Program-made: the position numbers and the translations under genes
Notes under the pieces: model-generated
The model's database searches: none
The model's input: only the letters and a program-made list of their open reading frames with translations
What the model was told of the DNA's origin: nothing
Assembly: GCA_016098155.1 (NCBI GenBank)
Contig: JAAAJB010000228.1
Location: forward strand, 1 to 51,841
DNA: 51,841 bases
DNA from: Actinomortierella ambigua
Lineage: Eukaryota > Mortierellomycota > Mortierellomycetes > Mortierellales > Mortierellaceae
Direction of reading: 5' to 3'
Shown: piece by piece, positions 43,387 through 51,841 of the stretch
How positions within the stretch are numbered: position 1 is the stretch's first letter
Layout of the letters: every line of letters begins with the position of its first letter

Positions 43387-43767
43387 TTACTGGAAATTGT
43401 CATACTTGGCTTTCCTGAGGAGCTTCATGAAAGACAAGAACTCGTCAAAGTTGAGAGTGCCGTCATGGTCCTTGTCAAACTCCTTCAAGACAAACAACAC
43501 ATCCTCCTTGGAGACCTTTTCGTAGCCGAGGTCATTGGCAAGCTGGTGGAGTTCATCGACGTCGAGGTGTGCATCGTGCTTCTTGTCCAAGGCGTCAAAC
43601 TCCTTCTTGTACTTTTCCATTTGCTCGGGGGTGAAGTCGGTATCGGCAGTCTATTCAGTTTGAGAGGAGACCTTTGTGTCAGCGATTGGCTAGAATGGGG
43701 TTTGAAGGACATGTGTATGTGTGTAAGGGGAGGACGCTATGAGGCTTTCTACTTTCTTCCTTACCAT
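43387..43767 (-). CDS. Small two-EF-hand calcium-binding protein
   Basis: The first coding exon is just the ATG (43767-43765), followed directly by GTAAGG; exon 2 is 43650-43387 (acceptor ATAG, stop TAA). The product is 88 residues, starting MTADTDFTPEQMEKYKKEFD. Loop 1 is DKKHDAHLDVDE, with Lys at position 3 and Ala in place of the usual Gly at 6, so it may bind calcium weakly. Loop 2 is DKDHDGTLNFDE, fully canonical. A single EF-hand pair resembles half of calmodulin or small calcium sensors; the partner is unknown. The CCACCATGG start context is strong. Confidence 0.85.
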
Positions 43768-45088
43768 GGTGGAAGTGAAAAATAACTTGGGGGGTAAAAA
43801 AGGGTGTGTCGAGAGAAAACAGAGGTGGGTTGTGTGAAAAGAAATAGATGCGTGGGATGAGAGTGGTGTGCAAGAAATAATGAGTGGGAGAGGTGGGGAT
43901 AGCGAGGGTCTTTTATTGATGAGACTTCCTGCTGACCCGATGGCAATTGGCCCGGTTGGCAGGCAGGGCACAACCAAAAGAAGAGTTTTGGAACACCAAA
44001 CAAAAGGCCTCCTGCACATGTAGGAAGACGTCAGGCCCTAAAGCAAAAAGGCACATGGGTCCGGCAATGCCCATAACAGAGCGCAAGACACAACTTTTAT
44101 TTTTTATTTTGTACCCGACAGTGCACAAATGACGCGGGGTGCATGGGGTACCTATCCGGTCTAATTAAACAATGTCCCTTTCCGTCATAGCGAGCGGTCC
44201 GAGTACCCGTGGGCAGGTGTGTCTACTTTAGGACAGAATATAAGCATATTCGCGTGCACTGCAGCAGCAGGGCACGTCCCTGACTGACTGCATAGCTAGC
44301 TCACTCGACCGTGCTCGCGCTCAGCACCGAAGGGTAAAGCCGGCCTGGGACAAACGCAAGCAGATGGATATTTTGAAATGATCCCATCTCACCAAAGTGA
44401 GTTTCCCACAGTATCCACAAGTGGGTCAACAGTACTTACTGTGTGGTGCAAACAAGAAAAGCCAACGCTTTTTGGAAACGATCGTGTTGAATGTGGCACG
44501 AGAGGGGACAAGCACAACTTTCCCACCCTCTCTCTCTCAACCTTCCTGAACGCAGCCGCTGCTCCAACTGTTGCTCTCTATTTTGCAACTTTTCTTGGAT
44601 AAATCTCTCTGTCATTAAGAATACGAGTGTGAGGAGAGGATGGAGAAAGAGAGAGAGAGACCCTCTTGAGAGTGAGAAAGGATGCGACGGGGGAGAACGA
44701 GTGCGCGGGAGAGGTGTATCCACACCTCTACACACCACAGAAAGAGACAAGTAGCAAGTCGGATCTTGATCACTTGTAGACTGATGAATCAGTTTCTCTG
44801 CCTCGCCCGTTTGTTCTCTCTCCTCGCTTTCAGGAACGAATCGAAAAGGCGCAGAGCCATGGAAGAAGAAGAAAAAAAGGCCGTAACAAAAATGACATTG
44901 CATCCAATTCCTCCATCTTTTTTTTGTCTCTTTCTCATTCCCCATTCACCCCCCCTCCCCACTCTTCTCACCCTCCTCTCTCTACCTCCCTCTCTTTCAA
45001 CTGTACAGTTGGTAGCAAAGACCACAGTCGAAACCGATACCACCTGCTCAGGAACAACACCCAACAAGATATATAATAGAAAATTACG
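43768..45088. other. Intergenic region between EF-hand and carrier genes
   Basis: The two genes are divergent, so both promoters lie here. Short open frames occur on both strands at 43913-44132 and around 44450-44600 (minus, next to a GTAAGT donor-like site), but none is supported by a domain. ATATATAATA at about 45067-45076 lies just before the carrier ATG. Confidence 0.4.
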
Positions 45089-46939
45089 ATGGCCTCGTCT
45101 GTCCCTTTGACACCGGCTCCAGCAGCCGTTGCTCCCCTGGTCTTGCCTTCCTCCACAGCAGCATCTACGGTCACAACCGCCAGGAAGCCCTCGGCTCTCC
45201 TAGGCTTTATCTCGGGAGGACTTGCTGCCTGTGGAGCCGTAACCCTCACCAACCCTGCAGAGGTAAGGCACTTGGCCTGTGTCATACACAGCAAATGCTT
45301 CCTTTCGCTTCTCTCTATATCATCTATATCATTCTTTCTCTGTGGCCATCTCTCTTTCTCTCTTTCCCGTTGACTTGTACAACAGGGGCCACATAACAAG
45401 GGAGGACCGTGGGCGCATGAACAGGAAACACTCTCATACTATTGCAGCAGGCGCAGGATTGAACCACTCTGTCTCCTTTGCCCTCTCGCTCCTTTTCTTT
45501 CTCCCCTTTCTATGTTCCTGTGACAATGCTCTCCCTCCACCCCCTCGGCATGATCAGTACTTGACGTGGGTGGCAAGCGCTGGAACCCCCCCCCCCCCAA
45601 AAAAACAGGGACAAGACTTGACACTAAAAAAAAAGAATTACACCGCCTCACTGGACCCCAGGACGGACTTATTTTAGAGTCAAAAGAGTCACCACAGAGG
45701 ACAGCATATTTACTCCACACCATTGTACCGTAATGCAGATCAATTGCTGCCTATCTCCTCTTCTTCGGAAGAATTTGTCCTCCACCTTATCCCGATCATG
45801 AATTCTTTCTTCTGTCTGTAGATGAGCGTGTGTCGTGTGTCCGTTTGTATGCTTGTTACTCATCACAATAATGAACCTTCTTTTTGTATTTTTCTTCTGT
45901 TGCCATACACCTGACACTGTACCAATGGACTGTACTCAAAAAACATAGGTCATCAAAACAAGACTGCAACTGCAAGGCGAGTTGATGAAGACAGCACCAG
46001 GCACCAAGCGGATCTACACCAACTTTGGACAGGCGTTTATGCACATTGCGAAATATGAGGGCATCCGTGGCTTGCAGCGAGGACTCGGCTCTGCCTACAT
46101 GTACCAGATCCTGATGAACGGCACCCGGTTAGGTCTGTATGACCCCATCAAACACTCGGTCCATGCCTTGCTCAACACAGACCCTGCTCGCCCCAGTCAC
46201 CTCGTCAACATCTGTGCAGGATTCTCCGGTGGTATCCTCTCCGCAGCCCTGGCCTCGCCACTGTTCTTGGTCAAGACCCGGTTACAGTCCTGGACTTCGC
46301 ATGAGCCGTCCCGCGTCGGCGTTCAGCACTACTACAAACATACACCGGATGCACTGCGACAGATCTACCGCGCCGGGGGGCTCAAGGGTCTTTACCGCGG
46401 CGTGGATGCTTCGATGATGCGGACAGGCATGGGATCGTCCGTCCAGCTGCCGTTGTATGATGTCGTCAAGTCGAGCCTGATCCAGTACGGAGGATTGGAG
46501 AATGGCGCGCTGTGCCATGGTCTGTCGAGCTTGATCTCGGGCTTCTTCCTCTGTATTGTCATGAACCCCTTTGATATCATCTCGACCCGCATGTACAACC
46601 AAGGCGTCGACCCAAAGACCGGCAAGGGCCTCTTCTACAATAACCCTGTCGACTGTGCGGTGAAGACTATCCGGGCTGAGGGCATCAAGGCTTTGTACAA
46701 GGGTTTCACAGCACACTATGTGCGCATTGGGTAAGTCCAAAAAAAACACATGCTTTTATTCGTCTTTGTTTTTTTACGGCGTTGTGGGTTAAACTTTGAG
46801 CCTCATTCCTTTATTGTGCTAATTCCATGTCACTCGACTCCACTCTATTATTTTTTTTTGTTTCTCTTATAGACCTCATACCATCTTCACCTTTGTCTTC
46901 ATGGAGCAGATCCGGCCCATTGTCTACCGCCTGGCCTAA
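45089..46939 (+). CDS. OAC1: Mitochondrial carrier, Oac1/SLC25A34-35 type
   Basis: Exons: 45089-45262, 45949-46730, 46873-46939; phases agree, 340 residues. Three carrier repeats are visible, each with a signature: TNPAEVIKTRLQLQGE, ASPLFLVKTRLQSW and MNPFDIISTRMYNQGVD. Replacement of the acidic residue in repeat 2 by a hydrophobic one (PLFLVK) is typical of the yeast Oac1 and animal SLC25A34/35 group, which moves oxaloacetate, sulfate and related anions across the inner mitochondrial membrane. The long alanine/proline N-terminus before the first helix is a fungal extension. Intron 1 (686 bp) contains several C and A homopolymers. The substrate is inferred from family only. Confidence 0.9.
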
Positions 46940-47308
46940 AGCTGGAGAAGCCACTTCCCATTCGCCTTTTTTTTTTCTTTCGTGTGGAGAGAGCAAAGAT
47001 TGTCGTAGGGAAGGAACGCAGAAGGAGAACAAACAAATAAAACATATATAATAGACACAAGTCGATTTGCCCGTGGCAGCACGCTCTGGGAAAAAAAATT
47101 GTTTATTTGAGGGATAAAACTCCAATATGGGAACCTCATGTTGTAATGTGGCACGATATAGGAAGTGTATTACGGGATGGAAGAAAGGTAAAGACGTTTA
47201 TTACCGCCGCACTCGTAAAATAAAAAAGGAGGGAAATCCTGACCACAAGTCACAGGTAAAAACCCCCTGCTATACTTTGACGTTTGCAGACCACTCGATC
47301 TGCACACC
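46940..47308. other. Intergenic, no gene seen
   Basis: The 3' side of the carrier gene up to the start of the transposon-like remnant. AT-rich patches with a possible poly(A) signal (AATAAA) near 47036-47041. No gene is supported. Confidence 0.5.
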
Positions 47309-47882
47309 TCACCGTCGGTAGTGACAGTGAACCTGGAGGCGTCGAGGCCTGAATGGTTGGTAGTCATTTCGATATCTGGATATATTGTTTTGATGAGTTG
47401 GCGCAATGATCTTGACTACCTTTTCTAGTTGAATGTTGGCGTAGGATCGACGCTTGAAAGCCTCGCTATCATATCCCGCCCTGTTGCCATAAAATGCGCG
47501 TCGACAGAGGATGTGGGTCGGTATGCATCGATAGGGGCCATTATACGAGGTATGAGGGAGACTTTTGGGATAAAGAATATTCACTGTCTCGTTGTCCTCC
47601 CTTGGGTCGTCCACCTCCATTGATCCCTTGAACAGGAACTGGAGCAGGAGCACTCAGAGGGCTCGAGGCGCTTGCCAGTCTTCAACGAGGGATAAAAAAC
47701 TTATTTCAGAATTGTCTTGTAGACAATGTGGCGAGTGAAAAATGCCTGGGGTGTGATGGGTTCTGGCCGTTCTGGACCAAGACCTTCAGGCGTTGGGGAT
47801 CAGAGCATCTGGAGAGGGCAACATAGAGTAGACCGTGTGTAAAGCCAGGGGTGAAGAGATAGGCCAACGTGCTGGCGCCTAC
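47309..47882 (-). mobile_element. Decayed PIF1/Helitron-type helicase tail
   Basis: At 47882-47706 the minus strand encodes LAYLFTPGFTHGLLYVALSR followed by LKVLVQNG. This matches the last conserved helicase motif (HGQLYVALSR) of PIF1-like and Helitron helicases. A one-frame shift then gives TRHIVYKTILK-stop (TAA 47703-47701), which resembles the usual family ending, so the copy is frameshifted. A further open segment at 47653-47309 follows downstream with no recognised domain. No upstream Walker motifs are present; the remnant is truncated by the SET-MYND gene 82 bp away. It is annotated as a dead fragment; whether it came from a Helitron or a host PIF1 paralogue is unresolved. Confidence 0.6.
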
Positions 47883-47963
47883 GAAAGCTCACGGGACATG
47901 TGGCGTTGTCGGACTGGAAAAGTAATAGTTGTCTGTATTGAAGCAGGGGGGGGAGGAGGCACC

Positions 47964-50900
47964 TTATGCCACCACCATAGGCAGACTTGCATAGTGCAAC
48001 GCCTGCTTGAACGACTCCACCTCGTCGCGATACATCCGTGGGATCCGACCATCGACGCCCCAGCAGATCTTGAACAGCTGCTGCAATGAGGTCTCTTCAA
48101 CAAGTGGCTCTACCGCCTTGAGCATCCTCAACACCTCTTGGAACGTCCTGTCTCGCACCTGCCGTTTCGTTGAGGTCTTGCGTGGCAGAGAGGACGATGA
48201 TGATGTCAGCAGCGGCGGAGTCAAAGATGCCCCAGGTGTGGTCATCATTGCCTCTGCTACGGTAGTTCCATCCGAAGACGCATTGCCGACGACACCGTCA
48301 ACCTGCATTTCAATTCCCAGGCCTTTATCAGTCATTTGTCTCTCTGTCGCCTCGGCCCACTGTGCCTCCTGGTGCTGCTGCTGCTGCTGCTGTTGCTGCT
48401 GGCGTTTCTGTTTCTCCTTGTGCTGCTTGGCCAGCTCACGCTCGATGATGGCCACATCCTGCACATCCTCCTCCTCATGATAGTCAACAAACTCAATCGC
48501 GTCCCCGTCCTCGATTTCGATCGTCGACTCCTCCAACAGCAAGTTGGCCAACAGGTTGGCAATCTTGCACGTATACAACGCCTGGATCGCCCGCAGAGGG
48601 TGCAACCCCTCCACATACGTCGCGGCCAGGATGCGCTCCAGGGTTAGCGACTCTTGCAACGCACCCACCCACCGCTTGGACGCCACCATCTCGTCAAAGG
48701 CCTCTTGGTGGAACCGGCGCACAAGACGATGAGCAAAACTCCGGCGGATCACTACCCTCCTCTCCCCGTCGTCGTTGTAGTCGTTGTCGCCATCGTCGTT
48801 GTCACCATCTCTCAAAATTTGCAGGCATGCCTCATATGCTCGTCGAGCTGCGACAGGCAAAATCCCAAGCCGAGTCTCGATCCCGGCCTGCTTGCGCTCT
48901 TGGACGTCCGTAGCACTCTTGGCCTTCCAGAGCTCAAAGCTTCGGCTGTCACCCATCGTCTCTGAGAAGCGGCCCTGCTGTAGGTGCTTCATCTCCCGGT
49001 GGAGCCAGGCGAGCCGCTGTTCAAACTGTTGCTCATTCTCTTGCTTCCGCTCGAGATCAAACTGTGCCTTGGATAGTGGTGGTGCCACTATTGCTGCTGT
49101 TGTTGCTGTTATTGTTTCCATGTCGCCATGGTTGTTGATCTCCTCCTGACAAGTCGGGCAAGTGACATTGACCGTGTTGTAGATCTCGAGATGGGCTTCT
49201 GTGGCGACAATCGGCGACTGATCCTCCTGCTGAGGGATGGCCACTTGCCGCCCGAGATTACTCCGCCTCTTATCTTTGGGATGTAGACAACAATGTCGAG
49301 TAGCCACACCGCACAGGAATCCTTGCTTCGCCTCCCAACACCGAGCTGAATTTTGACTGTTCCTGGTTGCTGTCACGTAGTTGGGTGCCACACGCTCGAG
49401 ACCGGATGCATCAGATGATATCAGTGGGTTAGCTGGATAAAAGAGGCAGAGCGGGCAATTGCATCCAAAGTAGTACCGCTCCTTGAGTTGCTGCTGACGC
49501 TCCCGAGTGGTTCCAATTTGGTCCACATAGCTAATAGTGAGCTATATTTTTTTGTCCGCGAGCAAGTCGAAACATAAAGCAAGAAGAAATGATGAGTTTT
49601 GGTACAAGAAAATGTTGAACTCGAGGAAGTTCGAATGTTAGTGGAAGGAGCGAGAGAGAGGGAGAGAGAGAAGGAGAGCGGGCGTTCCTTACCTCATCAC
49701 CAGGCATAATGGGACGGATCACTCGGCACTCTATACGTGATCCTTGGAAGGTATAGACACAATTGGGCACGCACGAATGGTTCATGAACGCCATCTGCTC
49801 CACATAGAGCCCCAGGCCAATACCCTTGGTCGTCTCTTGATTTGTGATCGTGAATCCATACCCAGCCAACTTTCGGGCCAGCTGTGCGGCACCTGAAGAA
49901 GGGCTGCCCGAAAGTTCTTCGCCACCTTGCCCTGTCTGATGCTGATCCTCTGGTGCCAGCAATGAAGCCGCAATATCAAGGCGTGACAAACGGTTGAAGA
50001 ACTCAAAGCGATCTTCCTTTCCCTGTACAATGCACGACGCCATCAAACTCAATATCCTGGTCAGACGCTTTTGGTTCTCGACACCCGCGTGCTTGCTGTC
50101 GCTACCTCCGAAAGTCATTGAAGTCGGTCCCTGCAAGTCAGCATCGCCTGCTGGAGTCCGGATGAATCGATCCAGCCACTCGAACCCATGGTCATCCTGC
50201 CATTCGAGCTCTTGCTGGTCGAGCGTGGTGCTATACAGCTCTCGGACTTGCTTCTCCCGTTGGTCAGGTCGCCCGCCATTTTCTCGCCTATGCCGCTCGC
50301 TGGCCATGGCCCGCAGCCGCCGGCGGATCAAACGACAGAGTGCGCGTGTTGCTGTAGTGTCCATCCGTGTACTGAGTTTTGGTTTTATCGATGGTGATGA
50401 TGATGACGATGATGGCATTGGTGGTGACGAGGTCTTTCCGGATGCTGAAGGCGCGGCTTTCGAGTGCTTTTTGGTCCAGATCTCGTGGAAAAGGTTGTTC
50501 TTCATGGATTGTTGAATACCTTGGCATTCCAATTGGTGATGTAATTTCCAGTCCCTGAGTTGACAGTTCTATCCATTGAGAACAAAGATACGACGTGGGT
50601 AAGAGTGTTAGTGGGCGACAACTCTGCAGAGAACCGGAAAGCCCCCCCACCACCACCACCACCACCACCCCACGCTGGTGTTCTAGCCCTCCTTTGGTTT
50701 TTTTCTCAAGTTACCTTGTTGCAGTAACAGACAAGCTTGCATCCTGCACATCTGACCAACTTGCTGCTCCGCAACGGTTTGGCGCCCGGTCCATCGTGTA
50801 GTCCATTACCGGAGCTCTCCTGCTCCGTCTCAGCACGCGTGTCTCGGAAGCACGAGGAGCAAACAAATGGAAGAGAAGAGTCGTTGACAACGCCTGACAT

Positions 50901-51518
50901 GGGCAGCTCTCGAAAGACAAGGCGACCGGCCTTGAGAGGCTCGTTGGCGGGGGAGACATAGTACAGTCCGTATCCTTTGTTGCCAGTGTCTCGCACTTCG
51001 AAAAGAACATCGCTCGATGTCGAAGGAGCCGCTGTCCGTGTCTTGGATGTGCCCCATACGCGCTGAAGTGCTGGCGGTGGGACGCTATACTCGGCGATAG
51101 GCGGTACAATGTCCCTCTGGTCGACGATCGAGGTAGCCGTCGTCGTCGATGTCGTCGCTGTTGTCGCTGTTGTCGCTGCCATGATGGTGGCGTCGATCTC
51201 CGTGGACAATGGGGGATCGGTTGTCGACAGGTTGCTGGTCTCTGGCGACTCGCCCAGGAACGAGAGGCGCGATAAACTAGGATAGAGCTCGCTCAGCGCG
51301 TGCGCGTTCTGGGACTCAACGAGAGGATAGGCTTCCTTTGGTAGTCCTTGAACGTGACTCTGCGAGGCTGGTTCCTGAACTGGCTCGCTGTCACTGTCGT
51401 CGCCAGAGAAGTTGCTGCGCTTCTTGACACGGTAGTTACGGCTGGACCGTTGGCTAGGGGAAGGAAAGATATCCTTGGCGGGCCCTGGGGAAGAGGAGGA
51501 ATGCAAGTCGTCGTTCAT
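47964..51518 (-). CDS. SET-MYND (SMYD-like) protein
   Basis: Exons 51518-50715, 50568-49693 and 49541-47964 join in phase 0, giving 1,085 residues, much longer than animal SMYDs (about 430-490). A disordered N-terminus (~170) is followed by the first half of the SET domain (VRDTGNKGYGLYYV). A MYND zinc finger at ~221-285 is split by intron 1 (CAGCKLVCYCNK then CQLRDWKLHHQLEC). The SET core has NHSCVPNC near residue 527 and GDELTISYVD across intron 2. A post-SET cluster FGCNCPLC follows. The long C-terminal region is helical and charged, with a poly-Q run. The family methylates lysines on histones or other proteins; here the catalytic NHSC and the YVD tyrosine are intact. The frame is open to a stop before 51572, but 51518 is the first ATG. 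Confidence 0.88.
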
Positions 51519-51787
51519 TCGAACAAGGCGTGGTGATCGAAAGCGATGGAAACACTCCCTGAGAGCCCTCAATTGATTCTGTTCTTCGTGGAATCAAAAA
51601 ATTTATGCCACAATGTGGGCAGACACAAGCATAGGTGGCACACTGTTTGATCCTTGGAACAATAACCCGAGCCTCCAAAATGAAAAACTACGAAATGGAA
51701 TGCGCCAAATGCTTCACATTGCTACAGAAAAAGAAAAAAAAAAAAAGCGAAGTAGCTCTTTCAAGGAAGGGCAAAAAGAAAGAACAC
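51519..51787. other. Short intergenic region before tRNA
   Basis: About 270 bp between the SMYD-like start and the tRNA. It contains A runs near 51728-51745; those just 3' of the tRNA (T runs on the minus strand) could serve as the Pol III terminator. Confidence 0.5.
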
Positions 51788-51841
51788 TGTTCGCGCTCGG
51801 ACTCGAACCGAGGACCGTCTGTGTGTTAGACAGACGTGATA
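51788..51841 (-). tRNA. tRNA-Val(AAC), 3' part only
   Basis: Read on the minus strand, the window edge holds the anticodon arm (stem TCTGT/ACAGA, loop CTAACAC, anticodon AAC at 51827-51825), the variable loop, a T-arm with TTCGAGT in its loop and stem CTCGG/CCGAG, and the acceptor 3' strand CGCGAAC plus discriminator A. The 5' half lies beyond the window, so acceptor and D-arm pairing cannot be checked. No intron is visible after the anticodon. Confidence 0.88.

Noticed and set aside
43913..44132. Overlapping 60-70 codon frames on both strands
   Set aside because: Equal plausibility on each strand and no splice or domain support.

Overview
This window looks like nuclear DNA of an early-diverging fungus, most likely Mortierellomycotina (Mortierella and relatives); the placement is inference. 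The visible evidence is: short GT-AG introns, often with TAG or CAG acceptors; long codon-repeat tracts (poly-Q, poly-S, poly-A, acidic runs) in regulatory-type proteins; many (GA)n, (GT)n and homopolymer tracts of about 25 nt between genes; and a gene set mixing fungal families (UPF0658 Golgi protein, Big1) with an RNF220-type RING protein, which I associate more with animals and basal fungi than with yeasts. Exons below were joined by hand from splice consensus and reading phase; none is backed by transcript data.

Layout from left to right. A minus-strand block carries a UPF0658 multi-pass membrane protein (650-3899), a Big1-type ER/V-ATPase-linked protein (5789-7324), a large leucine-rich-repeat protein with an F-box-like C-terminus (7679 to about 11200) and an unrecognised three-exon gene (12970-15034). 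A repeat-rich stretch (15.0-18.9 kb) holds two candidate micro-genes (16753-17106 and 18102-18736). Next come a giant minus-strand PH-domain protein (18901-28954, interrupted by an 8-N assembly gap) and a twin-histidine Amt/Mep ammonium transporter (30267-32507). After a 3.5 kb divergent intergenic region lies a plus-strand F-box/LRR-like protein (36037-38274).

The right third is compact: an HTATSF1/Cus2-like splicing factor (38947-40954, minus) head to head with an RNF220-like E3 ligase (41241-43183, plus), a two-EF-hand protein whose first coding exon is only ATG (43387-43767, minus), an Oac1/SLC25A34-35-type mitochondrial carrier (45089-46939, plus), a decayed PIF1/Helitron-type helicase tail (about 47309-47882, minus), a SET-MYND (SMYD-like) protein (47964-51518, minus) and a tRNA-Val(AAC) cut by the window edge.

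There is no operon logic; the genes are separate housekeeping and regulatory loci. Loose themes are membrane and vacuole function (UPF0658, Big1), nitrogen and mitochondrial transport (Amt, Oac1), ubiquitin-linked factors (two F-box-type proteins, RNF220) and nuclear regulation (HTATSF1, SMYD). I found no CRISPR, prophage, toxin or viral gene.
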